A stretch of DNA of 64,000 bases, taken from positions 186,001-250,000 of the forward strand of contig NZ_JBDPZC010000005.1 in the NCBI RefSeq assembly GCF_039872765.1, given 5' to 3'. The position numbers and the translations under genes are program-made. Source of the stretch: Roseateles_B flavus. GTDB lineage: Bacteria; Pseudomonadota; Gammaproteobacteria; Burkholderiales; Burkholderiaceae_C. This document shows, piece by piece, positions 17,048 through 24,843 of the stretch (position 1 is its first letter; the number at the start of each line of letters is the position of its first letter). The notes beneath the pieces were generated by a model that was given only the letters and a program-made list of their open reading frames with translations, did not search any database and was not told the DNA's origin.

Positions 17048-18022
17048 ATGGATCGTCGACAGGCCCTGGGGCTCCTGGCGGCCGGGGCAGCGCCTCTGGC
17101 CGGCGCCGCGCAAGACCTGACCCCAGCGCGCCCCCTGCCCTTCCGGCTTCGCAGCCGCTTCTGGATGAACCTCCACCACACGCTGGCGGAGGCCTTCCAG
17201 CCGCGCAGCCAGCGCGGCGAATGGCGCCAGCCCCAGGGCTGGTCAGCCCAGGAGACGCGGGACTGGCTGGAAGCGCTGCAGGCCTACCGCCACGCCTTTG
17301 CCGAGCAGGACCTGCTCGACGACGATCGCTTCCAGGCCCTGCGCCTGGCCCTGCTGGGCCTCGGTGACTCGCAGCCCCTCCCTGCGATGGACGCCGCGCT
17401 GCGGCCCCTGGCTCAGGCCCTGAGCCAGGCTGCCGCCCCGTACCGCCGGCAGCTCTGGCCGGCCCATGACGCGGCCAACCAGGCGTGGATGCAGGAGGCC
17501 CGCACGCGCCTGGCCAGCTGGGGCCCGGCGCTGCGCGAGCGGCTCGAGGCCGTGCTCCAGCCCGCCCTGCCCGAGCTGATCCTGGTCGACCTCGTACCCC
17601 TCAGCGGCGACCGACGCGGCGCCTACACGGACGGCCAGCCGCCGCACACCGTCATGCCCAGCCTGCGCGAGGACTACCAGGGTGACGCGGCGCTGGAAAT
17701 GCTCTTCCACGAAGCCAGTCACACCGGCATGGACGACCGCCTTCGCGAGGACATCGAGGCCCTGCTCGCCCCACGCGGCCTGCAGGACCGCAAGCAGCTG
17801 TGGCACGCCGTCCAGTTCTACACGGTGGGCCATGTGACGCAGCGCCTGCTGTCGGTGTCCGGCCGGGACTACCTCCCCTACGCCCAGCGCCGTGGCGTGT
17901 TCGGGCGGGGCTGGGCCTTTGCGGTCGAGCCGCTGGACGCCCACTGGCAGCCCTTTCTGGAGGGCCGGCGTCCACGTGCCCAGGCCCTGGCCGGCCTGGT
18001 CGCGGCCTGCTACCCGGCTTGA
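17048..18022 (+). CDS. Exported protein of unknown function with HEXXH motif
   Basis: I do not recognise a named family. The 324-residue protein starts with MDRRQALGLLAAGAAPLAGAA, a twin-arginine or Sec export signal. An alpha-helical body follows. Near residue 215-230 there is LEMLFHEASHTGMDD, in which H221-E222-x-x-H225 matches the zinc-binding HEXXH motif of gluzincin metallopeptidases. A later helix, HAVQFYTVGHVTQ, could supply further ligands. Its position just behind a periplasmic cyclophilin suggests a periplasmic role. A zinc-dependent hydrolase is the inference; a chance HEXXH cannot be excluded. Confidence 0.7.
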   Translation: MDRRQALGLLAAGAAPLAGAAQDLTPARPLPFRLRSRFWMNLHHTLAEAFQPRSQRGEWRQPQGWSAQETRDWLEALQAYRHAFAEQDLLDDDRFQALRLALLGLGDSQPLPAMDAALRPLAQALSQAAAPYRRQLWPAHDAANQAWMQEARTRLASWGPALRERLEAVLQPALPELILVDLVPLSGDRRGAYTDGQPPHTVMPSLREDYQGDAALEMLFHEASHTGMDDRLREDIEALLAPRGLQDRKQLWHAVQFYTVGHVTQRLLSVSGRDYLPYAQRRGVFGRGWAFAVEPLDAHWQPFLEGRRPRAQALAGLVAACYPA

Positions 18023-18071
18023 TGCTGGACAGCGCAGGGCGAGGAGCTGCCGCGGCCTAGAATCCGGCGCC

Positions 18072-18845
18072 ATGTCGTCTCCCGCGCCCGTCCTCAACAT
18101 CTCCTGCTATCTTTTCGTCGGCCTGCCCGATGCCGCCGAACTGCGCGAGCGCCTGCATGCCGAGGCCCTGGCCCGCGGGCTCAAAGGCACGGTGCTTCTG
18201 GCCGAGGAAGGCATCAACCTCTTCCTGGCCGGCTCAGCCGAAGGCGTGCGCGGCTGGGTGGCGCTGTTGAAGGCCGACCCACGCTTCGCCGAGCTGGCGC
18301 CCAAGGAAAGCTGGAGCGCGTCCGTGCCCTTTCGCAAGCTGCTGGTCAAGGTGAAGCCCGAGATCATCCGCATGAACATGCCCGCGATCCGGCCCGACCA
18401 GCTGCCGCGCGCCCCGGCCCTGCCAGCCACCACCCTGCGCCGCTGGCTGGACCAGGGCCATGACGACGACGGCCGCCCGGTCGTGACCCTGGACACCCGC
18501 AATGCCTTCGAGGTGGACTACGGCACCTTCGACGGTGCCATCGACTGGCGCATCCACAAGTTCACCGAGTTCCCCGCCGCCCTCGCCGCCCACAAGGACG
18601 AGCTGATGGGCAAGACCGTGGTGAGCTTCTGCACCGGCGGCATCCGCTGCGAGAAGGCTGCCATCGTGCTCCAGCAGCAGGGCCTGGACGGCCCCGTCTA
18701 CCAGCTCGAGGGCGGCATCCTCAAGTACTTCGAGGAGACCGACGGCGCCCACTACCACGGCAGCTGCTTCGTCTTCGACCAGCGCGAGGCCCTGGACGCC
18801 GGGCTGGCCCCCTCCTCCGAACTCAAGCCGGCAGGCAAGGCCTGA
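18072..18845 (+). CDS. trhO: tRNA uridine(34) hydroxylase / rhodanese-domain protein TrhO
   Basis: The 257-residue protein has the N-terminal UPF0176 domain (LNISCYLFVGLPDAAEL, then GLKGTVLLAEEGINLFLAG) and a C-terminal rhodanese domain. The active-site loop is CTGGIRCEK (C187). TrhO (YceA) carries out oxygen-dependent 5-hydroxylation of wobble U34 in a subset of tRNAs. Length is shorter than E. coli YceA (350), which has a C-terminal extension missing here; many beta/gamma forms are short. ATG 18072 is used; an upstream in-frame start lies within the preceding gene. It lies 4 bases before the hydrolase gene. Confidence 0.88.
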   Translation: MSSPAPVLNISCYLFVGLPDAAELRERLHAEALARGLKGTVLLAEEGINLFLAGSAEGVRGWVALLKADPRFAELAPKESWSASVPFRKLLVKVKPEIIRMNMPAIRPDQLPRAPALPATTLRRWLDQGHDDDGRPVVTLDTRNAFEVDYGTFDGAIDWRIHKFTEFPAALAAHKDELMGKTVVSFCTGGIRCEKAAIVLQQQGLDGPVYQLEGGILKYFEETDGAHYHGSCFVFDQREALDAGLAPSSELKPAGKA

Positions 18846-18849
18846 CCCC

Positions 18850-19818
18850 ATGAAGACCCTGGGCGCCTGGCTGCTGCGTGGACTGGGGCTGTTGATCGTG
18901 GTGCTGGCGCTGGGGGCCGCGGCTTTCAAGGCGCCGGAGCGGCCGCTGGAGTCGCTCGTCGCACGCTGGGCCCCGCCGCCCTCCGATTTCATCGAGCTGC
19001 CCTGGCAGGGCCGGCGCCAGCTGGTGCACCTGCGCGACGAAGGGCCGCGCGGCACCGAGACGCCCCTCGTGCTGCTGCATGGCACCTCCGCCAGCCTGCA
19101 TACCTGGGAGCCCTGGGTGAAGGTGCTGAGCCGGCAGCGGCGCGTCGTCACCCTGGACCTCCCCGGCTTCGGCCTCACCGGCCCCAGCGTGCTGGGGGAC
19201 TACCACGACGCCAGCTATGTCGACTTCCTCCACGCCCTGCTGACCCATCTGAAGCTGGATCGCGTGGTCCTGGGCGGCAACTCCCTGGGCGGGCAGATCG
19301 CCTGGGAATACGCGGCCCAGCATGGCGAGCACGTCCAGGCCCTGGTGCTGGTGGATGCGGGCGGGCTGGAGTTCCAGTCCGAATCGGTGCCCCTGGCCTT
19401 CCGCGTGGCGCGCCTGCCGGGCCTGCGCAGCCTGGCCTCGCAGCTGCTGCCGCGCCAGATGGTGGAGCGCAGCGTGCGCAACGTCTTCGGCGATCCGACC
19501 CAGGTCAGTGACGCCCTGGTCGACCGCTACTTCGAGCTCACCCTGCGCGAGGGCAACCGTGCAGCCCTGGTGCAACGATTTGCGCAATTGGAGCCCGGGC
19601 GTTATGCGAACATGCTCCCCCAGATCCGGCAGCCGACACTCATCCTCTGGGGCGGGCGCGACCGTCTGATCCCGCTGGCCTATGGCCGGCAGCTGAAACA
19701 AAGCATTGCAAATAGCAGGCTGGTGGTCTTTGATACCCTGGGGCATGTGCCGCAGGAGGAAGACCCGCAGCAGACGCTTGGGCCGGTGCAGGACTTCCTG
19801 CACTCGCTCAAACCCTGA
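18850..19818 (+). CDS. Alpha/beta hydrolase, membrane anchored
   Basis: The 322-residue protein has an N-terminal hydrophobic anchor (residues 7-26) and an alpha/beta-hydrolase fold. The oxyanion strand is LVLLHGTSASLHTWEPW, the nucleophile elbow GGNSLGG (S145), the acid WGGRDRLIP (D271) and the base LGHVPQEED (H299). All three triad residues are in place. It probably hydrolyses an ester, epoxide or C-C bond on the periplasmic face; the substrate is unknown. It begins 4 bases after trhO, so the two are likely co-transcribed. Confidence 0.85.
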   Translation: MKTLGAWLLRGLGLLIVVLALGAAAFKAPERPLESLVARWAPPPSDFIELPWQGRRQLVHLRDEGPRGTETPLVLLHGTSASLHTWEPWVKVLSRQRRVVTLDLPGFGLTGPSVLGDYHDASYVDFLHALLTHLKLDRVVLGGNSLGGQIAWEYAAQHGEHVQALVLVDAGGLEFQSESVPLAFRVARLPGLRSLASQLLPRQMVERSVRNVFGDPTQVSDALVDRYFELTLREGNRAALVQRFAQLEPGRYANMLPQIRQPTLILWGGRDRLIPLAYGRQLKQSIANSRLVVFDTLGHVPQEEDPQQTLGPVQDFLHSLKP

Positions 19819-19890
19819 TGCGAGCGCCGGCTGCGGCCATGCAAGATCGAGTTTTTCCAACCCAGTCTCGCAAGACGAGCAGGAGACCCC

Positions 19891-20682
19891 ATGAAGAAAC
19901 GCCATCTGATCGCACTGGCCGCCATGGCCACCCTGGGCTTCAGCGCCATCAGCGCCTCGGCCCAGGCCCCCGATTGGAAGAAGATCCGCATCGGCGTCGA
20001 AGGCGCCTACCCTCCGTTCTCGGAAGTCGGTGCTGACGGCAAGCTCAAGGGCTTCGAGATCGACCTGGCCCTGGCCATGTGCGCCGAGATGAAGGCCGAA
20101 TGCACCCTGGTGCAGCAGGACTTCGACGGCCTCATCCCCGCCCTGCAGGCCAAGAAGATCGACGCCATCATTGCCTCCATGTCCATCACGGACGAGCGCA
20201 AGAAGGCCATCGCCTTCTCCAACCCCTACTACAACACCCCGGCCCGCTTCGCCGGCAAGGCTGAAGCCAAGTTCGACTTCACCCCGGCCGGGCTGAAGGG
20301 CAAGAAGATCGGTGTGCAGCGCGCCACCATTCACGAGAAGTTCGTCGCCGAGACCTTCAAGCAGAGCAATATCGTGCGCTACGCCACCCAGGACCAGGCC
20401 TTCCTGGACCTGAAGTCGGGCCGCATCGACCTGACCATCGCCGACCTCGTGGCCGTGGACCAGGGCTTCCTGAAGACGCCGGCCGGCAAGGGCTTCGCCT
20501 TCCAGGGCCCCAGCTATGACGACGTCAAGTACTTCGGCATCGGCTCCGGCGTGGGCATGCGCAAGGCCGACGAAAAGGCCCTGGCCAAGAAGTTCAACGA
20601 CGCCATTGCCGCCGTCAAGGCCAACGGCACCTTCAAGAAGCTGAACGACAAGTACTTCGAGTACGACATCTCGGCCAAGTAA
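19891..20682 (+). CDS. aotJ: Basic amino acid ABC transporter, periplasmic binding protein
   Basis: The 263-residue family-3 solute-binding protein has a signal peptide (cleavage after ISASAQ, about residue 25). The lobe-1 motif IRIGVEGAYPPFSEVGADGKLKGFEIDLA is typical of lysine/arginine/ornithine or histidine binding proteins. The hinge and ligand carboxylate/guanidinium residues follow: SMSITDERKKAIAFS and GRIDLTIADLVAVDQGFL. It heads the order binding protein, permease, permease, deacylase-like, ATPase, the same as the Pseudomonas aotJQMOP arginine/ornithine operon. A terminator after it suggests higher expression of this component. The ligand assignment is inferred. Confidence 0.88.
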   Translation: MKKRHLIALAAMATLGFSAISASAQAPDWKKIRIGVEGAYPPFSEVGADGKLKGFEIDLALAMCAEMKAECTLVQQDFDGLIPALQAKKIDAIIASMSITDERKKAIAFSNPYYNTPARFAGKAEAKFDFTPAGLKGKKIGVQRATIHEKFVAETFKQSNIVRYATQDQAFLDLKSGRIDLTIADLVAVDQGFLKTPAGKGFAFQGPSYDDVKYFGIGSGVGMRKADEKALAKKFNDAIAAVKANGTFKKLNDKYFEYDISAK

Positions 20683-20748
20683 GGCCGCCAGGGGCCCCGC
20701 CCCCGCAGGTCCGGAAGCGCTGATAATGCGCCCGGACCTCGATTCAAG

Positions 20749-20786
20749 GAGGCGCCCGCCGTGATCCGGGGGCGCCTCGGTTTTTC
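20749..20786 (+). terminator. Terminator/attenuator between aotJ and aotQ
   Basis: The stem GAGGCGCCC (20749-20757) pairs with GGGCGCCTC (20770-20778), followed by GG and five T. It ends about 20 bases before the permease start. A second, weaker hairpin (AGGTCCGG 20707-20714 with CCGGACCT 20732-20739) precedes it. Such an element would keep the binding protein in excess over membrane components. Confidence 0.75.
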
Positions 20787-20806
20787 TATCTGCAGCAGTT
20801 CCAGCG

Positions 20807-21499
20807 ATGTTCTTGCACGGTTTCCTGCCCAGCCTGCTCCAAGGCTCGGTGATCACGCTCAGCGTGGCCCTCGCCTCCATGGCCCTGGCCATGGTGCTGG
20901 GCCTGCTCGGGGCCATGGCCAAGCTGTCCCGCTGGCGTTGGGCCAAGACCCTGGCCTATGTCTACACCACGCTGATCCGCGGCGTGCCGGACCTGGTCCT
21001 GATGCTGCTGATCTTCTTCGGCGGCCAGGTGGCGGTGAACTCGATCGCCCAGTCTCTCGGGCATGACGAGTACATCGACATCGACCCCTACGTCGCCGGC
21101 GTGCTGACCATCGGCTTCATCTTCGGCGCCTACCTCACTGAAGCCTTCCGCGGCGCCTTCCTGGCCGTGCCCCCGGGGCAGCGCGAGGCGGGCCTGGCCT
21201 ACGGCATGTCGCCCGCGCAGATCGCCTGGCGCATCACTTTCCCGCAGATGTTCCGCCATGTGCTGCCGGGGCTGTCCAACAACTGGCTGGTGCTGATCAA
21301 GAGCACGGCCATCGTCTCCGTGATCGGCCTGCATGACCTGATGACCCGCGGCTCGCAGGCGGCGGGCACCACGCGCGAGCCCTTTGTGTTCTATGCCGCG
21401 GTGGCGGTGATCTACCTGGGCTTCACCACGCTCTCCGAGCTGCTGTTCAACTGGCTGCAGAAGCGCCTGTCGATCGGCGTGCGCCAGAGCCATTTCTGA
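20807..21499 (+). CDS. aotQ: Basic amino acid ABC transporter permease (HisQ/AotQ type)
   Basis: This 230-residue inner-membrane permease has about five membrane helices. The cytoplasmic EAA loop, which contacts the ATPase, is visible as EAGLAYGMSPAQIAWRITFPQ. The N-terminal helix begins FLPSLLQGSVITLSVALASM, the usual His/Glu/Gln/Arg permease start. It is 12 bases before the second permease. With aotM it forms the heterodimeric channel for the amino acid delivered by AotJ. Confidence 0.9.
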   Translation: MFLHGFLPSLLQGSVITLSVALASMALAMVLGLLGAMAKLSRWRWAKTLAYVYTTLIRGVPDLVLMLLIFFGGQVAVNSIAQSLGHDEYIDIDPYVAGVLTIGFIFGAYLTEAFRGAFLAVPPGQREAGLAYGMSPAQIAWRITFPQMFRHVLPGLSNNWLVLIKSTAIVSVIGLHDLMTRGSQAAGTTREPFVFYAAVAVIYLGFTTLSELLFNWLQKRLSIGVRQSHF

Positions 21500-21511
21500 G
21501 CGGAGCGCGCC

Positions 21512-22198
21512 ATGAATTTCGAAGCCATCCAAGAGAACTTACCCCATTACCTCGAGGGCGCCTGGGTCACGCTGCAGCTGCTGGCCATCTCCCTGGCCCT
21601 GGGCCTGAGCGCTGCCATCCCGCTGGCCGTGCTGCGGGTGAGTCGCAGGAAGTGGATCTCCGGCCCGATCTGGTTCTACACCTACATCTTCCGCGGCACG
21701 CCCATGCTGGTGCAGCTCTTCCTCATCTACTACGGCCTGGGCCAGTTCGAGTGGATGCAGCTGAGCTGGGCCTGGGAGTACTTCAGCTCGGCCTGGTTCT
21801 GCGCCTGCCTCAGCTTCGTGCTGAACACCTGCGCCTACACGGTGGAGATCATCGCGGGCGCCATCCGCGCCCTGCCTCACGGCGAGGTCGAGGCCGCACG
21901 CGCCCTGGGCATGAGCCCCTGGGTGATGTTCCGCCGCATCGTGCTGCCCTCGGCCCTGCGCCGCGCCCTGCCCGCCTACAGCAACGAGGCCATCTTCATG
22001 CTGCACGGCACCTCGCTGGCCAGCATCGTGACGCTGATGGACCTCACCGGCGTGGCCCGTGAAGTGAACTCGACCCACTACATCCCCTTCGAGGCCTTCA
22101 TCACCGCCGCCGTCTTCTACTTCCTGATGACGCTCACCCTGGTCGGCCTCTTCCACAAGGCCGAGGCCCGCTGGCTCAAGCCGCTGATGCCGCGCTGA
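21512..22198 (+). CDS. aotM: Basic amino acid ABC transporter permease (HisM/AotM type)
   Basis: The 228-residue second permease subunit has membrane helices starting with ITLQLLAISLALGL-like sequence (GAWVTLQLLAISLALGLS). The segment YIFRGTPMLVQLFLIYYGLGQ is highly characteristic of HisM proteins. The EAA loop is EVEAARALGMSPWVMFRRIVLPS. It partners with aotQ. The ABC operon continues downstream with the deacylase-like gene after 52 bases. Confidence 0.9.
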   Translation: MNFEAIQENLPHYLEGAWVTLQLLAISLALGLSAAIPLAVLRVSRRKWISGPIWFYTYIFRGTPMLVQLFLIYYGLGQFEWMQLSWAWEYFSSAWFCACLSFVLNTCAYTVEIIAGAIRALPHGEVEAARALGMSPWVMFRRIVLPSALRRALPAYSNEAIFMLHGTSLASIVTLMDLTGVAREVNSTHYIPFEAFITAAVFYFLMTLTLVGLFHKAEARWLKPLMPR

Positions 22199-22250
22199 CC
22201 CGCGCCGACAGGCGGGTGCGCCACGGGCGTGCCCCGCTGGAGTCCTCACC

Positions 22251-23369
22251 ATGCAGATCCAGACCCATTCCCTTCTCTCCCCCGCCCCGGGCACGCAGCG
22301 CGAGCTGGTCTCGCTGCACTACGGCCAGCCTGGCCAGGGCCCCAAGGTCTACATCCAGGCCTCCCTGCATGCCGACGAGCTGCCGGGCATGCTCACCGCC
22401 TGGCACCTGCGCCGCCAGCTCGATGCGCTCGACGCCGCCGGCCAGATCTCGGGCGAGATCGTGCTCGTGCCCATGGCCAACCCGATCGGGCTCGCGCAGT
22501 GGCTGCTGCAGGGCCATCTCGGGCGCTTCGAGCTGCTCTCGGGCGAGAACTTCAACCGCCACTACCCCGACCAGATCGAGGCCGCGGCCCGCGCCGCAGA
22601 GCCCGAGCTGGGCGCGGATCCGGCCCGCAACGTTGCCGTGCTGCGCCGCGAGCTGAAGAAGGCCGTGCTGGCCCAGCCCGTGGACACCGAGCTGCAGAGC
22701 CTGCGCCGCACGCTGATGGGCCTGTCCTGCGATGCCGACGTGGTGCTGGACCTGCACTGCGACGCGCAGGCCGTGCTGCACCTCTACTGCGAGACCCCCG
22801 CGGCGGACCTGTGCGATCCCCTCGCCCGCTTCCTCGGCTCGCGCGTCACCCTGCTGGCCACGGACTCCGGCGACAACCCCTTCGACGAAGCCTGCTCGCA
22901 GGTGTGGTGGAAGTGGCAGCGCCACTTCGGCGACCGTTTCCCCATCCCGCAGGCCTGCCTCTCGGTCACGGTGGAGCTGCGCGGCCAGCAGGACGTGGAA
23001 CACGCGCTGGCCGAGCAGGACGCCGCCAACATCCTCGACTACCTGCGCTGGCGTGGCGCCCTGGCCGGCGAGGCCAAACCCGTGCCGCCGGCACAGGGCG
23101 ACGCCCGCCCGCTGGCCGGCTCCATGCCCATCAAGTCGCCCGTGGGTGGCGTGCTGACCTTTCTGCGGCAGCCGGGCGAGGAGGTCCGCGAGGGCGAGGT
23201 GCTCGCCCATGTGATCGACCCCGTGACTGCCCGGCTGACCGAGCTCAAGAGCCCGGTGGACGGTCTTCTCTTTGCGCGGGACAACCTGCGCTTCGTCACT
23301 GCGGGCGCACGCGTCGCCAAGGTGGCCGGATTGAATGCATTGCGCAGCGGCAAGCTGCTGGGAGCCTGA
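22251..23369 (+). CDS. aotO: Succinylglutamate desuccinylase/aspartoacylase-family protein (AotO-like)
   Basis: The 372-residue zinc hydrolase of the M14-like AstE/AspA family has zinc ligands in SLHADELPG (H40, E43) and VLDLHCD (H169). It also has the carboxylate-binding NFNRHYPD and a catalytic Glu in SVTVELRGQQ. Such enzymes remove acyl groups from N-acyl amino acids. The last 80 residues form a biotinyl/lipoyl-like beta domain (PIKSPVGGVLTFLRQPGEEV) that lacks an obvious modifiable Lys in the usual MKM context. Placement between permease and ATPase matches aotO of Pseudomonas, whose function is unsettled. Import of an N-acylated arginine/ornithine is one possibility. Confidence 0.82.
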   Translation: MQIQTHSLLSPAPGTQRELVSLHYGQPGQGPKVYIQASLHADELPGMLTAWHLRRQLDALDAAGQISGEIVLVPMANPIGLAQWLLQGHLGRFELLSGENFNRHYPDQIEAAARAAEPELGADPARNVAVLRRELKKAVLAQPVDTELQSLRRTLMGLSCDADVVLDLHCDAQAVLHLYCETPAADLCDPLARFLGSRVTLLATDSGDNPFDEACSQVWWKWQRHFGDRFPIPQACLSVTVELRGQQDVEHALAEQDAANILDYLRWRGALAGEAKPVPPAQGDARPLAGSMPIKSPVGGVLTFLRQPGEEVREGEVLAHVIDPVTARLTELKSPVDGLLFARDNLRFVTAGARVAKVAGLNALRSGKLLGA

Positions 23370-23373
23370 CGAG

Positions 23374-24141
<768 letters not shown>

Positions 24142-24372
24142 CCCCCCCTACCGGCTTCGCCGGCCTTGCAGGCCGCGCCAGGCCAGAGGCCTGGCCCTTC
24201 GGTAGGCACAAACGCCAAGGCGTTCGTGTCCGACCTCAGCCCCCCAGGGGGGCGAGCGCGTAGGACCGGCGGAGCCGGATCCTCGCGCTCCGCTGGGGGC
24301 AAAACGGGACCTTGGGCGGGTCCCGTTTTGCGTTTCGGGGCAGGGCTGACAAGACCTGACCCTCTGCTGCGC
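24142..24372. repeat. Hairpin-rich intergenic spacer
   Basis: No gene is seen. The spacer holds a series of inverted repeats. They include CCGGCTTCGCCGG (24151-24163), ACAAACGCC/GGCGTTCGTG (about 24208-24228), and a long imperfect stem from GAGCGCG (about 24254) through CCGGC-GGA-GCCGG to CGCGCTC (about 24290). CCCCCAG/CTGGGGG flanks the last stem. It ends at the perfect stem of 24301-24329. The compact modular palindromes resemble dispersed REP-like intergenic elements; whether copies exist elsewhere in the genome cannot be told here. Confidence 0.5.
24301..24330. terminator. Bidirectional terminator between aotP and the 83-residue gene
   Basis: AAAACGGGAC (24301-24310) pairs perfectly with GTCCCGTTTT (24320-24329). 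The A and T tracts make it usable from both strands, which fits the convergent arrangement of aotP (plus) and the small gene (minus). Confidence 0.7.
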
Positions 24373-24624
24373 TCAGCCGGGTGGCTCGCCCTCGGGCTTG
24401 CGGTAGGCACCGTCGACGCCCGGGGCCTGCTGGAGGCGCCGGAGGGCGGCGTCGAGCTGGGCGGCGTCTGGATGGCTGAGGGTGTACCAGCCTTGAAGCG
24501 TGGGATCGGTGCTGCCGGGATGCATGGGCCGGGCGTCGAGGCCCAGTTGCTTCAGCAGGGGCTGCAGGGGCGCAAAGGGGGCGCCGGGCTGCAGCAGAAG
24601 GACGGCTTGTGCCGGTGTGTCCAT
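24373..24624 (-). CDS. Small protein resembling the pro-domain of the adjacent S8 peptidase
   Basis: This 83-residue protein has no signal peptide. ATG 24624 is preceded by AGGAGA at good spacing. Its second half aligns by eye with residues 45-120 of the divergently encoded subtilisin. Both share L-x-PL near the start, a DP-x4-7-Y-x-x-S segment in the middle (TDPTLQGWYTLS versus PDPGSYYVVS), a Leu-rich helix, then GVDGAYRKPEGEPP versus AIEGAYLKPGGEPP. This fits the beta-alpha-beta fold of I9-type propeptide inhibitors. It may act in trans as chaperone or inhibitor of the peptidase, or be a peptide substrate of the cassette. No characterised homologue is recognised. Confidence 0.7.
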   Translation of the reverse strand: MDTPAQAVLLLQPGAPFAPLQPLLKQLGLDARPMHPGSTDPTLQGWYTLSHPDAAQLDAALRRLQQAPGVDGAYRKPEGEPPG

Positions 24625-24751
24625 GCAGGTCTCCTGACTCGTTGATGGCGCAGCATGCGGCGCTCCCCCCCCCTGAACGAGCCCCCTAGCCTTTGGGGCC
24701 TCACCCCTTGAATGGCGGGCCTATGCCTTAGGGATTCGAAGCATTGGCGTC

Positions 24752-24780
24752 CTCAAGCTTGGGGACTGAGGGGACTTGAG
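24752..24780. promoter_or_regulatory. Inverted repeats in the divergent promoter region of the peptidase cassette
   Basis: CTCAAG (24752-24757) and CTTGAG (24775-24780) form an inverted repeat, with a perfect CAAGCTTG palindrome (24754-24761) inside. It lies 64 bases upstream of the peptidase start, in the 219-base spacer shared with the small gene. This could be an operator. No convincing -35/-10 pair was found, and the region is otherwise GC-rich. Confidence 0.25.
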
Positions 24781-24843
24781 AGCGACTTCGCCGCTTTCGA
24801 CACTGAGCCTAAGCCGGCGCCTGCCGGTCCACAAGGAGGCTCA

